A DNA stretch of 64,000 nt from Streptomyces xanthii (GCF_014621695.1 NZ_CP061281.1:992001-1056000); one strand, 5' to 3'. Shown: positions 1 to 8,975, numbered from the stretch's first letter. Program-made: numbers and translations. Notes: a model not told the origin generated them from the letters alone.

Positions 1-793
1 TCCGCACGCCGATGTCCCGCACCCGGCGGGCCCGCTCGGCGAACTCGGTGGACTCGTCCTCGGGGCGCCCGAAGAGCTTGATGAGGGTGGCTCCGGGGGC
101 GGAGAACCGCTCGGTCATGCGGGTGCCCATCGCGGCGTTGTGCGCGGCGGCCTCGCGCTGGAGGCGGGCCATGCGGGAGCCCATGCGGCGGGCGGGCAGC
201 ACGAAGACGGGCAGCAGGAGCAGCGCGAGGAGGGTGATCTGCCAGGAGAGGGTGAGCATGACGGCGAGGGTCAGGAGCAGGGTGACCACGTTGCCGACGA
301 CGCCGGACAGGGTGTTGCTGAAGGCGCGCTGGGCGCCGATGACGTCGTTGTTGAGGCGGCTGACGAGCGCGCCGGTGCGGGTGCGGGTGAAGAAGGCGAC
401 GGGCATGCGCTGGACGTGGTCGAAGACGGCGGTGCGCAGGTCGAGGATGAGGCCCTCGCCGAGGTTCGCGGAGAGCCAGCGCGCGAGGAGTCCGATGCCG
501 GCCTCGGCGAGGGCGATGACGGCGATCAGCAGGGCCAGCCGTACGACGTGCCCCTGGTCGTGGCCCTTCACGATGCTGTCGACGACATCCCCGGCGAGCA
601 CGGGGGTGGCCACGGCCAGCAGCGCGGTGACGATGCTGAGCAGGACGAACTGGGCGATGCGTCTGCGGTGCGGGCGGGCGAAGGCGGCGATCCTGCGCAG
701 GGTCGCGCGGTCGAAGGGGCGACGGTCGGGGCCGCCGTTCTGGGCGTTCATGACGCTGTGCAGCTGCGTCCAGGCTGTGGTCTCCATGCTCAT
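1..793 (-). CDS. ABC exporter, fused permease/ATPase, N-terminal part only
   Basis: This is the first 264 codons of a gene that runs off the left edge. The reading frame stays open from ATG at 793. The translation has a short cytoplasmic start, then several hydrophobic helices typical of the type-1 ABC exporter membrane domain. Family signatures are visible, such as LLARWLSANLGE and the coupling segment MPVAFFTRTRTGALVSRLNND. The ATPase domain would lie outside the window, so substrate cannot be judged. The start follows a MerR-type promoter at such a distance that the transcript should begin at or next to the ATG. A second ATG lies two codons in. Family call is confident; export of a drug or lipid is inference. 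Confidence 0.85.
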   Translation of the reverse strand, partial: MSMETTAWTQLHSVMNAQNGGPDRRPFDRATLRRIAAFARPHRRRIAQFVLLSIVTALLAVATPVLAGDVVDSIVKGHDQGHVVRLALLIAVIALAEAGIGLLARWLSANLGEGLILDLRTAVFDHVQRMPVAFFTRTRTGALVSRLNNDVIGAQRAFSNTLSGVVGNVVTLLLTLAVMLTLSWQITLLALLLLPVFVLPARRMGSRMARLQREAAAHNAAMGTRMTERFSAPGATLIKLFGRPEDESTEFAERARRVRDIGVR

Positions 794-833
794 GCCGGTG
801 ACGCTACGACCTCAAGCAATGTTGAGGTCAAGG
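794..833 (-). promoter_or_regulatory. MerR/SoxR-type operator-promoter for the ABC exporter
   Basis: On the minus strand a -35 TTGACC (833-828) and a -10-like TAGCGT are separated by 19 bp, the unusually long spacer used by MerR-family activators. Within the spacer lies a perfect dyad, GACCTCAA-N6-TTGAGGTC (808-829), close to the SoxR box CCTCAAG-N4-CTTGAGG. The -10 hexamer ends seven bases before ATG 793, so the mRNA is probably leaderless. No merR gene is in view; it may be beyond the left edge or elsewhere. Confidence 0.75.
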
Positions 834-978
834 GAACGGCGCGCGTTCCCCGAACGTGCCGCGCGGCGCCCGGCGAGGCTCCCTTGACCGGCCTGCGGCC
901 GACCCATAACTTCGCACCGGATTCACCCCTTTTGCGGTGGCGGTCGACCACCGGAACCGACCGACGGGAAGCCCTCGG

Positions 979-3264
979 ATGCCCCAGCTCGGCAGGCGCA
1001 CGCTGTTGTCCGCGATCGGCGTCACGGCGGCGGCCGGTGCCGCCGTCGCCGCCCCGGCCGCCCGCGCGTCCGTCGCGGCGCGCTCGGCCCGCCGGGCGCG
1101 GCGCGGCCCGTACGACGGCGAGGTGCGGGCGCTGCTGCGCCGGATGACGTTCGAGGAGAAGCTCGGGCAGTTGCAGCAGTTGCCGTGGTCGTGGGAGCTC
1201 AATCCGGGGTCGGGCGAGACGAGGGAGGTCGAGGACGCCGCGCGCGCGGGCCGGCTCGGCTCGGTGCTCAGCGTCCTCGGGGCCGCCCGCACGAACGCGC
1301 TGCAGCGGATCGCCGTGGAGGAGTCGCGGCTCGGCATCCCCCTCCTGTTCGGCCTGGACGTGATCCACGGCTGCTGGACCACGTTCCCGATCCCGCTGGC
1401 GCAGGCGGCGAGCTTCGACCCCGAAGTGGCCCGCACGGACGCCGAGGTGTCGGCGCGGGAGGCCCGCTCGTGCGGGGTGCACTGGGTGTTCTCGCCGATG
1501 ATGGACGTCACGCACGAGCCGCGGTGGGGCCGGATCGCCGAGAGCGACGGCGAGGACCCGTATCTGACCTCGCGGTTCGCGGCCGCCAAGGTCGCGGGCT
1601 ATCAAGGCGACGGCTACCGCGACGGGCGGACGGTCGCGGCCTGCGCCAAGCACTTCGTCGCGTACGGGGGCGCCGAGGGCGGGCGCGACTACAACACCGT
1701 CGACGTGTCCGAGTCGCGGCTGCGCAATCTGTATCTGCCGCCGTTCAAGGCGGCGGTGGAGGCGGGCGTGGAGACCGTGATGGCGTCGTTCAACACCATC
1801 GGCGGGGTGCCGGCGCACGGCAACGCGCACACGCTCACCGACATCCTCCGCCAGGAGTGGGGCTTCGACGGGATGGTCGTCAGCGACTGGGCGGGCGTCC
1901 AGGAGCTGATCGCGCACGGCTTCGCCGAGGACGGCGCGGACGCGGCGCGGCGCGCGCTGAACGCGGGCGTGGACATGGAGATGACCAGTACCCACCTGCG
2001 GACCGAGGGCCGGGCCCTGCTGGACGCCGGACGCATCACACGCCGCCGCGTCGACGACGCCGTGTCGCGCGTCCTGCGGCTGAAGTTCACGCTCGGCCTG
2101 TTCGAGGAGCCGTACGTGAAGGAGTCCGCGGAGATCACCGCGCCTTCCCCCGCCGCACGCCGGGCGGCACGCACGGCGGCCGCGCGCTCGATGGTGCTGC
2201 TCAAGAACGACGGCGGCGTGCTGCCGCTGCGGCGCTCGGTCACCTCGATCGCCCTCGTGGGACCGTTCGCGAGCTCCACCGACCTGCTGGGGACCTGGGC
2301 CGTGCCCGCCGCGGCGAAGCGCTTCCCCGCGGCGAAGGTCCTGGACGCGGTGCGCGAGGCCGCGCCGGGTGCGCGGGTGACGTACGCGCGGGGCGTGGCC
2401 GCCGACGGCGCCGGCACGTCCGGGATCGCGGAGGCGGTCGCGGCGGCGCGGGCCGCGGAGGTGACCGTCGTGGTCGTGGGCGAGCCGGCCGCGCTCAGCG
2501 GTGAGGCGGCGGCGCGCAGTGATCTCGGACTCCCGGGCGCACAGGAGGAGTTGATCGCGGCGGTCGCCCGGACCGGAAGACCGTTCGTGGTGGTCCTGGT
2601 GAACGGGCGGCCGCTGACGGTCGGCGACTGGCTGGACGCGGCGCCCGCCGTCCTGGAGGCCTGGCACCCGGGTGTGGAGGCGGGCCCGGCGATCGCGGAC
2701 GTGCTGTTCGGCGCGGTGAACCCGGGCGGCAGGCTGCCGGTGTCGTTCCCGCGCACGGTGGGCCAGCTCCCGGTGCACTACAACCACGAGTCGACGGGCC
2801 GCCCCGCCGACCCCGGCAACAAGTACACGTCGAAGTACCTGGACCTGCCGTCCTCCCCGCAGTTCCCCTTCGGGCACGGCCTGAGCTACACGACGTTCGA
2901 GCTGGGCACGCCCGAACTGAGCCGCGCCGCCGTGCCGGCCGCCGCGCTGCGCGAGGGCGCCGGGGTCGAGGTGACGGTGGACGTGCGCAACACGGGCGGG
3001 CGCGCGGGCGACGAGGTGGTGCAGCTGTACATGCGTGACCGCGCGGCGAGCATCGCGCAGCCCGTGCGCCGGCTCATCGGGTTCGAACGGGTCACGCTGG
3101 AGCCCGGCGCGACCCGCACGGTCCGCTTCCGGTTCGGGGCGGCCGAGCTGGGCTTCTGGACGAACGACCCGGCCGGTGAATTCCTGGTGGAGGAGGGCGC
3201 GTTCGACCTGTACACCGGGACGAGCTCGACGGCGCGGGCCAGACTGACCCTCACGGTCGAGTAG
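979..3264 (+). CDS. GH3 family beta-glucosidase, Tat-exported
   Basis: A 761-residue glycoside hydrolase family 3 protein of the BglX type. It probably removes beta-linked glucose or xylose from oligosaccharides outside the cell. Residues 1-30 form a twin-arginine signal (RRTLLSAIG, then an Ala-rich stretch ending near ARA). The (beta/alpha)8 domain includes the KHFVAYGG substrate motif and the nucleophile motif VVSDWAG, with Asp303 as the expected nucleophile. The second sandwich domain (VLLKNDGGVLPL) and a C-terminal fibronectin III-like domain follow. I chose ATG 979 rather than an in-frame ATG at 937 because it places the twin arginine near the N terminus and has GGGAAG upstream. The crotonase gene starts 42 bp downstream on the same strand. 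Confidence 0.92.
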   Translation: MPQLGRRTLLSAIGVTAAAGAAVAAPAARASVAARSARRARRGPYDGEVRALLRRMTFEEKLGQLQQLPWSWELNPGSGETREVEDAARAGRLGSVLSVLGAARTNALQRIAVEESRLGIPLLFGLDVIHGCWTTFPIPLAQAASFDPEVARTDAEVSAREARSCGVHWVFSPMMDVTHEPRWGRIAESDGEDPYLTSRFAAAKVAGYQGDGYRDGRTVAACAKHFVAYGGAEGGRDYNTVDVSESRLRNLYLPPFKAAVEAGVETVMASFNTIGGVPAHGNAHTLTDILRQEWGFDGMVVSDWAGVQELIAHGFAEDGADAARRALNAGVDMEMTSTHLRTEGRALLDAGRITRRRVDDAVSRVLRLKFTLGLFEEPYVKESAEITAPSPAARRAARTAAARSMVLLKNDGGVLPLRRSVTSIALVGPFASSTDLLGTWAVPAAAKRFPAAKVLDAVREAAPGARVTYARGVAADGAGTSGIAEAVAAARAAEVTVVVVGEPAALSGEAAARSDLGLPGAQEELIAAVARTGRPFVVVLVNGRPLTVGDWLDAAPAVLEAWHPGVEAGPAIADVLFGAVNPGGRLPVSFPRTVGQLPVHYNHESTGRPADPGNKYTSKYLDLPSSPQFPFGHGLSYTTFELGTPELSRAAVPAAALREGAGVEVTVDVRNTGGRAGDEVVQLYMRDRAASIAQPVRRLIGFERVTLEPGATRTVRFRFGAAELGFWTNDPAGEFLVEEGAFDLYTGTSSTARARLTLTVE

Positions 3265-3305
3265 TCCCGGCCGCGGTCCTGTCCGTCCCGCGAGAGGAAA
3301 CCCCC

Positions 3306-4133
3306 GTGCCGTCCCTCAATCCCCCGCCGTCCGTCCGCGTCGAACGCGCCGGGCCCGTCACGACCGTGGTGCTGTCCCGGCCCGCCGCCCGCAACGCCGT
3401 GGACGGCCCGACGGCGGCCCGGCTGGCCGCCGCCTTCCGGGAGTTCGAGGCCGACGACACGGCGCGGGTCGCGGTGCTGTGGGGCGAGGGCGGGACGTTC
3501 TGCGCGGGCGCGGACCTCAAGGCGGTCGGTACGGAGCGGGGCAACCGGGTCGCCGAGGACGGGGACGGGCCGATGGGCCCGACCCGGCTGCGCCTGACCA
3601 AGCCGGTGATCGCGGCGGTCGCCGGGCACGCCGTGGCCGGCGGGCTCGAACTGGCGCTGTGGTGCGATCTGCGAGTCGCCGAGGAGGACGCCGTGTTCGG
3701 GGTGTTCTGCCGGCGCTGGGGCGTTCCGCTGATCGACGGCGGCACCGTCCGGCTGCCGCGGATCGTCGGGGAGGGCAGGGCGCTCGACCTGATCCTGACC
3801 GGCCGCCCGGTGCCCGCGCCGGAGGCCCTCGCCATGGGCCTGGTCAACCGGCTGGTGCCGCCGGGCCGGGCCCGCGGCGAGGCCGAGGAACTCGCGCGGC
3901 GGCTCGCCGATTTCCCGCAGGCCTGCCTGCGCAGCGACCTGGCCTCCGTACGGGCCACGGCCGGAATGCCGGAGGCGGAGGCACTGCGCACCGAAGTCCG
4001 GTTCGGGACGGGCGTGTTGCGCGAGGGCGTCGAAGGGGCGGGGCGCTTCGTGGCGGGTGAGGGGCGGCACGGCGCGTTCGGCGCACCGGCCGGCCCGGAC
4101 GTCCCGGCGCCCGGGTCAGCCGAGTTCGAGTGA
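3306..4133 (+). CDS. Enoyl-CoA hydratase/isomerase (crotonase) family protein
   Basis: A 275-residue crotonase-fold protein acting on an acyl-CoA thioester. The oxyanion-hole segments are visible as FCAGADLKAV near residue 68 and GHAVAGGLELAL near residue 105. These are typical of the EchA group, but the precise reaction cannot be told from sequence. GAGGAAA lies just before the GTG start. It follows the GH3 gene by 42 bp and may be co-transcribed, although no metabolic link is obvious. Its last 18 bases overlap the 3' end of the convergent acetyltransferase gene. Confidence 0.85.
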   Translation: MPSLNPPPSVRVERAGPVTTVVLSRPAARNAVDGPTAARLAAAFREFEADDTARVAVLWGEGGTFCAGADLKAVGTERGNRVAEDGDGPMGPTRLRLTKPVIAAVAGHAVAGGLELALWCDLRVAEEDAVFGVFCRRWGVPLIDGGTVRLPRIVGEGRALDLILTGRPVPAPEALAMGLVNRLVPPGRARGEAEELARRLADFPQACLRSDLASVRATAGMPEAEALRTEVRFGTGVLREGVEGAGRFVAGEGRHGAFGAPAGPDVPAPGSAEFE

Positions 4134-4964
4134 GGTGACGCCGAAGACGCGTTCGGCGTGGTGGGGGCGGACCGGTCCGGTGTACATGCGGGCGGTCTCG
4201 AACCCGGCGGCGAGGCCGCGCTCCTCGGCGAGGGCGACGGCGGCCCGGTTCACGTCGGGCACGTCGAGCGCGACGGGCCCCTCGGCGGGCGCGAGCGCGT
4301 CGAAGAGGGCGGCGGCGTCCTCCGCCGTGTCGGCGAACAGCGGCCCGATCCGCGGCATGTCCCGGCCCGCCCTGACGACTCCGTACCCGGTGATCCGGCC
4401 GCCGGTGACCCGCACCAGCGCGGTGTGTCCGGCGGTGGCGAGCCAGGACTCCAGGAACCGGGGCCGGTCCGCGGGCTGGCAGGCGCTGTCGTAGGCGTGC
4501 AGTTCCGGGAGGCGGTCGCCGACCGGCTCGACGCCGTCGGGGCGCGGGGGCGCGGGCCGGCTCGGGACGCCGGTGTAGCGGACGGTGCGGTGGGCCGGGG
4601 CGAATCCGGAGCGGCGGTAGTTGTCCTGCTGGGCGACCACTCCGTCCAGGCCGACCGTCCGGCTGCCCGCGTGGGCGAGCCCGGTGCGCCAGGTGGCGAT
4701 GCCGTAGCCGCGGCCGCGCAGGTCGGGCCGGACGAGGTAGAAGCCCAGGAAGGCGTAGGCGTCGCCGTAGTTGACAACGGAGACGGCGGAGGCGGGCTCG
4801 CCGTCGACGCGCCCCAGGAAGAAGCCCCGCGGGTCCTGCGCGAAGAAGCTCGCGGTGTCGGCCAGGCCCGGGTTCCAGCCCTCGGCGGCGGCCCAGCCGT
4901 GGACCACGGCCCAGTCGGCGGGCGTGGCCGGGGCGATGTCGAGCCGCCGGGAGACGTCCTGCAT
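4116..4964 (-). CDS. GNAT family N-acetyltransferase with C-terminal second domain
   Basis: A 282-residue protein with a GNAT fold in its first half. Its acetyl-CoA binding loop is seen in FYLVRPDLRGRGYGIATW (near residues 76-93). The second half resembles the extra domain found behind GNAT domains in YitH-like proteins (Acetyltransf_18 type), with GYGVVRAGRDMPRIGPLFAD and the terminal MYTGPVRPHHAERVFGVTSLELG segment. The acceptor substrate is unknown. Transcription is toward the crotonase gene and the two ends overlap by 18 bp. The gene starts with ATG at 4964; GGAGCAGCACGC precedes it as a plausible ribosome-binding site. Confidence 0.85.
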   Translation of the reverse strand: MQDVSRRLDIAPATPADWAVVHGWAAAEGWNPGLADTASFFAQDPRGFFLGRVDGEPASAVSVVNYGDAYAFLGFYLVRPDLRGRGYGIATWRTGLAHAGSRTVGLDGVVAQQDNYRRSGFAPAHRTVRYTGVPSRPAPPRPDGVEPVGDRLPELHAYDSACQPADRPRFLESWLATAGHTALVRVTGGRITGYGVVRAGRDMPRIGPLFADTAEDAAALFDALAPAEGPVALDVPDVNRAAVALAEERGLAAGFETARMYTGPVRPHHAERVFGVTSLELG

Positions 4965-5124
4965 GCGTGCTGCTCCTGTTCGTCACGGTGTGGCCGGTGT
5001 GTCGTCGCCGCGACACGGACCGGGTGTAGGGTCCGACCTTCCCGATCACGCCCCGGTCGTCACATGCCTGCGGCAAGATGACCGGACGCAGTCGCGAACC
5101 ACCAGTATTCACAAGGGAGTTGAC

Positions 5125-5934
5125 ATGACCGAACCGTCCCCCGCCGACGTCCGGATCGACACCAGCAGGCCGCATCCCGCCCGGGTGTACGACTGGTACC
5201 TCGGCGGCAAGGACAACTACCCCGTGGACGAGGCCCTCGGACGGCAGATCACCGAGATGGAGCCCACGGCGCCGTACGGGGCCCGGCACAACCGCTGGTT
5301 CATGCAGCGGGCGACGCGCATGCTCGCCGGGCGGCTCGGCATCCGTCAGTTCCTGGACATCGGCACGGGCATACCCACCGAGCCGAACCTGCACCGGATC
5401 GCGCAGACCGCGAACCCGGACGCGACCGTCGTGTACGTCGACAACGACCCGATCGTGCTCGCCCACGCGGCGGCGCTGCTGCGCGGCACCCCCGAGGGCG
5501 TCACCCGCTACCTCCAGGCGGACGCGCGTGATCCCGGACGGATCGTGGCGCTGGCGCGGGAGATCCTCGACCTCGACCGGCCGGTCGCGCTGTCGCTCAT
5601 CGCGCTGCTGCACTTCGTGCCGGACGAGGAGGGCGCGTACGAGATCGTGCGCACGCTGGTCGACGCGCTGCCGTCGGGCAGTCATCTCGTGCTGTCTCAG
5701 CTCGCCTCGGACTTCGATCCGGAGCGCACCCGGGAGGCCGTCGCCATGTACAAGGCGGGCGGAGTCTCGCTCGTGCCGCGCACCCGCACCGAGATGGCGA
5801 AGTTCTTCGAGGGCACGGATCTGCTGTCGCCGGGGATCGTGTGGCTGCCGGACTGGCATCCGGAGCTGGGGGTCGACGAGGTGCGCGACGGGACGCCGGT
5901 GCCGCTGTACGCGGGGGTCGGCCGCAAGCCCTGA
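5125..5934 (+). CDS. SAM-dependent methyltransferase, Methyltransf_19 (DUF574) family
   Basis: A 269-residue protein of the family abundant in Streptomyces. Family landmarks are HPARVYDWYLGGKDNY near the start, the SAM-binding motif FLDIGTGIPTEPNLH near residue 75, and YVDNDPIVLAHA as the second nucleotide-contacting strand. It should bind S-adenosylmethionine; the methyl acceptor is not known for most of the family. The start is supported by AAGGGAG ending six bases before ATG 5125. An earlier in-frame start near 4771 would run through the divergent acetyltransferase gene, so it was rejected. The 160-bp gap to that gene holds the divergent promoters. Confidence 0.9.
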   Translation: MTEPSPADVRIDTSRPHPARVYDWYLGGKDNYPVDEALGRQITEMEPTAPYGARHNRWFMQRATRMLAGRLGIRQFLDIGTGIPTEPNLHRIAQTANPDATVVYVDNDPIVLAHAAALLRGTPEGVTRYLQADARDPGRIVALAREILDLDRPVALSLIALLHFVPDEEGAYEIVRTLVDALPSGSHLVLSQLASDFDPERTREAVAMYKAGGVSLVPRTRTEMAKFFEGTDLLSPGIVWLPDWHPELGVDEVRDGTPVPLYAGVGRKP

Positions 5935-6050
5935 GCACGTCCGGGAACCGGGGTCCGGCGCGCCACGCCGACATGGCGAAGATCACACATGGCGATGCCC
6001 ACGTGACGGACCGGAGCGAAAAGCGGCACCGATCGCCTACTCTCTTTCAC

Positions 6051-6227
6051 ATGTCCTCCACTCCTGCCCCGCACTCCGAACGGTCCGCCGACGAGGTCAA
6101 CGAGCAGATCCGTGACCTGTGGGCGCGTACCGGCGGGCAGTTGACCGCCGAGGACCGCGCGGAGTACGAGGTGCTGGTGACGGAGTGGGCGATGGCGATC
6201 GGTGAAGGAGCCGTGCAGAGGGCCTGA
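6051..6227 (+). CDS. Small acidic hypothetical protein, 58 residues
   Basis: A short protein (MSSTPAPHSERSADEV...) with no membrane segment. It is rich in Glu and Asp and predicted largely helical from residue 14 onward (DEVNEQIRDLW, EDRAEYEVLVTEWAMAI). I do not recognise a named family, though small proteins of this look are common in Streptomyces. No Shine-Dalgarno is present. TACTCT at 6038-6043 ends seven bases before the ATG, matching the leaderless pattern seen elsewhere in the window. Codon use fits a real gene. Confidence 0.6.
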   Translation: MSSTPAPHSERSADEVNEQIRDLWARTGGQLTAEDRAEYEVLVTEWAMAIGEGAVQRA

Positions 6228-6288
6228 TCCGGCCTCCGACCTCGGCCCCGACCCCGCCCCGCCGCTCAGTTCCGGTCCGCGTCCCCGT

Positions 6289-6366
6289 TCAGGACTGGGG
6301 ACGCTTGCCGTGGTTCGCCGCGTGCTTGCGGCGGGCCTTCTTCTTACGGCGTCGCTTCGATGACAT
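6289..6366 (-). CDS. Ribosomal protein bL37-like, 25 residues
   Basis: A 25-residue, extremely basic peptide whose core is KRRRKKKARRKHAANHGKRP. It matches in size, charge and NHGKRP tail the tiny actinobacterial 50S protein bL37, first seen in mycobacterial ribosome structures. It would sit in the 23S rRNA core. The ATG at 6366 is preceded by a strong GGGAGGT Shine-Dalgarno at 6370-6376, which supports translation. The match to bL37 is from memory of the family, not a search. It is unusual for so short a gene to sit alone beside two cupin/JmjC-like genes. Confidence 0.75.
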   Translation of the reverse strand: MSSKRRRKKKARRKHAANHGKRPQS

Positions 6367-6598
6367 CGGGACCTCCCGGGGCGTAGCGGACACATCCGTG
6401 GCTCACCTTTCCACAGCCCGTTCGCGTGCGCGATTCCGCGATGTCACACCATGTCCCCCGTGTGTCCGCGCCCGCGGGGCGGCGCCGGATGTTCACGGCT
6501 CCTCCGCAAAGGCGTTGACGGGGCCGGAGGGGTCTGGGAGGGTCACCTGGCCCGTCGCTCCGCCACCCCCGGTGAGGGACCGAGGAGATCCCACCCCG

Positions 6599-7804
6599 AT
6601 GACGCACAGCCCCGCCCCCGCCTCCGAAGCCCCCGGCTCCGGCTGGCGGCGCTTCGCCCGGGCCCACTGGTCCGGGGATCCGGTGGTGGTGGCGGACGCA
6701 CCCGGGACCGGCCTCACGGCGGCCGAGGCGCACGCGCTGCTGGTGGCCGCCGCGGCGCGCCCCGGCCGGACCCGGCTGACCACCTCGAACGCCGTGCTGC
6801 CCGCCCCCGGACCGCTCCTGCCGGGCCCGGACGATCCCGACACGGCCGCGTACGTCCGGCGCATGGCCGCCGCGCCCGAGCTGGCGGGTGACGGCTGGCT
6901 GCTCACCGCCACGGACCCGCTGGCGCACGACTTCGGCCTGTGGGCGCGGGTACGGGACGTCCTGGACGGCCTGTGGCGGCACGTCGGGCGGCCCGCGCTG
7001 CCCGTCACGGCGGAGCTCGCCGTCGGGGACCGGCACCACGCGCCGGACCGGCCCGGGGTCCGCGCGGACACCGCGGGCCTGACCTGGGTCCTCGACGGCT
7101 CCCTCACCGTGCGGGTACGGCCCGAGCACACCGGCACCGAGTTCGTCCTGCACGCCCGCGCGGGCGATCTCGTGCACTGGCCGGCCGGCAGCCACCACCT
7201 CGACCAGCGTTCCGGCCCCTGCACGACCCTGCGCCTCTCCGTGCCCGCACGGCGCGCCTCCGCGCTCCCGTACGTCTCCGAGGTCCTCGGCGCGCTGATG
7301 CGCGACGACGCCGGGCCCTGGCCGGAGCGGCGCCCGCTCCCCTCCCCGGTGCCCGCCGCGCCCGACGGGCGGATCGCCGTGCCGGCAGCGCTGCGGGACT
7401 GCGCGGAGCTGCTGCGCGGGACGCTCGCGGGGCGCGCGCCCGAGCGGGCGCTGCTGCTGCGCTGGGCCGCGCTGCGGTCCGCAGCCGGGCTCCATCCGCC
7501 CCCGCCGCCCCGGCCGGGCATCGCCTTCTCGCCGGCGCACCGATTACGGCGCGTGGCGGAGATCGTACGGGTCGCCGACGGGGCGGACGGGCCCGTGTGG
7601 GCGGCCAACGGGCACGCCTGGCCGGTGCCGGCCTCCTGCGACCGGCTACTCACAGCACTGCGGGGATCCGGCACCACCGTGGCCGAACTGGCCCGCGCCG
7701 CCGGGCTGCGGCCCGCGTCCCCCAAGCTGACCGGCCCGCTGGACGCGCTGTACCGGGCCCGCGCGGTGGACGTGGAGCCACACCCCGGCGCGGGGCGTCC
7801 GTGA
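6599..7804 (+). CDS. Cupin/JmjC-like protein A
   Basis: A 401-residue protein beginning MTHSPAPASEAPG. The N-terminal block FARAHWSGDPVVV parallels the FARDHWDRRPVVL of the next gene and of ribosomal-oxygenase-type JmjC proteins. A central double-stranded beta-helix is suggested by GLTWVLDGSLTVRV and AGDLVHWPAGSHH. The expected HxD...H iron triad is not clear: HAPD replaces the first part, although a late His is present in GSHHL. The C-terminal third contains a helical region (LLRGTLAG, LLLRWAALRSA) and a possible winged helix. The stop overlaps the GTG of the next gene by four bases, so the two are translated together. An enzymatic role is uncertain. Confidence 0.7.
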   Translation: MTHSPAPASEAPGSGWRRFARAHWSGDPVVVADAPGTGLTAAEAHALLVAAAARPGRTRLTTSNAVLPAPGPLLPGPDDPDTAAYVRRMAAAPELAGDGWLLTATDPLAHDFGLWARVRDVLDGLWRHVGRPALPVTAELAVGDRHHAPDRPGVRADTAGLTWVLDGSLTVRVRPEHTGTEFVLHARAGDLVHWPAGSHHLDQRSGPCTTLRLSVPARRASALPYVSEVLGALMRDDAGPWPERRPLPSPVPAAPDGRIAVPAALRDCAELLRGTLAGRAPERALLLRWAALRSAAGLHPPPPPRPGIAFSPAHRLRRVAEIVRVADGADGPVWAANGHAWPVPASCDRLLTALRGSGTTVAELARAAGLRPASPKLTGPLDALYRARAVDVEPHPGAGRP

Positions 7805-8949
7805 CCGCCGCCGGACCGATACGCACGGACGTCCTGGACCCGCTCGACTGGCGGGTCTTCGCGCGCGACCACTGGGACCGGCGGCCCGTCGTGCTGCGCC
7901 CCGCGGGACCGGGCACGGCGCCGTTCGACCGGAACGAGGTGTTCGAGAGCGCCGTCGTCGCCGCGCAGTTCGCGGTGACCGCCGCACGGGCCGAACTGAC
8001 CGTCGGATCGCGGCTGCTCACCGACCCCGGGGACCTGCTGCCCCTCCAGGAGGACGGCTCGTTCGCGCGCTACGACCTGCGTCTCGCCGGGCGGACCGAG
8101 GGGCAGCCGTTCGCGCTGGCGGTGCACGCCCTGCACGCGGGACACCATCCGCTGTGGGCGCGGGAGCGCTCTTTCCTCGCCGGGCTGTGGGACGAGGTGG
8201 GCCGCCCGCACGGCGCGGTGAGCACGACCCTGACGCACAGCACGCGGGAGCCCCTGGTGCCCGCGGAGGCGGCGCGGGAGGCCCGGTTCGTGTGTCTGCT
8301 GACCGGGCGGCGGCATCTGCGCGTGACGGACGGCGACGGGACCACGAGCGTCGCCGCGACGGTCCCCGGTGACCTGCTGTATCTGCCGCCGGGCCATGCC
8401 TGGTCGGCGGATCCCGCGCCCCGGCCCGTCACCACCGTCCGCGTCGGCGTCCCCCGCGACGCGCACCCGCACTGCCCGCCGCCGCATCCGCACGAGCCGG
8501 ACCCGCCCGGTCGTCCGGGCGGCGACGACATCCTCGTACGCGGCGACGGGGACGCGGCCGGGGCGCTGCCCGCGGTGCTGGCCGGGGCGCTCGACGCGTT
8601 CCGGCTCGCGGCGCGGCCCGCCGCGACGGAGCGGCGCCTGGTGCGCGAGGCGCTGCGGCACGCCACCGACGGCGGGCTGCGTCCGGTGCCGCCCGCGGCG
8701 CGGCCCGGCTGGTTCACGGACGACGACGTGGTGCGGGCCGTCGAACCGGTCCTGTGGGCGCCCGGGGCCGGGCGGCGTCCGGTCGCGGCGTGCGGACACG
8801 TCACCGAGACGGACCTCTCGGAGGCCGAACTCGCCGCCTTCCTCGGTGTGTTGAATGCCGGGCGGCCCGTGGCGGTGGTCGAACTGACGCCGCCCGCGCG
8901 GAACCTGCTGTCGGTCCTCGCCGGATTCCGCGCGATAGAGCGCCTCTGA
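7801..8949 (+). CDS. Cupin/JmjC-like protein B
   Basis: A 382-residue homologue of the upstream gene, starting at GTG 7801 within a GTGA overlap. The opening FARDHWDRRPVVLRP resembles the Cupin_4 (MINA53/NO66/RoxA) family, whose members hydroxylate ribosomal proteins with iron and 2-oxoglutarate. The metal site looks degraded: the first strand reads TLTHSTRE where HxD is expected. PGDLLYLPPGHAW supplies the distal His. The C-terminal half is helical and ends with a wing-like region. The protein may bind rather than oxidise its partner, or use a different metal site. The 3' end converges on the aldehyde dehydrogenase gene with a 26-bp gap. Confidence 0.7.
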   Translation: MTAAGPIRTDVLDPLDWRVFARDHWDRRPVVLRPAGPGTAPFDRNEVFESAVVAAQFAVTAARAELTVGSRLLTDPGDLLPLQEDGSFARYDLRLAGRTEGQPFALAVHALHAGHHPLWARERSFLAGLWDEVGRPHGAVSTTLTHSTREPLVPAEAAREARFVCLLTGRRHLRVTDGDGTTSVAATVPGDLLYLPPGHAWSADPAPRPVTTVRVGVPRDAHPHCPPPHPHEPDPPGRPGGDDILVRGDGDAAGALPAVLAGALDAFRLAARPAATERRLVREALRHATDGGLRPVPPAARPGWFTDDDVVRAVEPVLWAPGAGRRPVAACGHVTETDLSEAELAAFLGVLNAGRPVAVVELTPPARNLLSVLAGFRAIERL

Positions 8950-8975
8950 CCGGGAGCCTCTTCTCGTGCTCTCGG

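Noticed and set aside
12..1147. Long plus-strand open frames over the left edge
   Set aside because: They are Arg/Ala/Gly-rich shadows of the minus-strand ABC exporter; the minus frame has transporter motifs.
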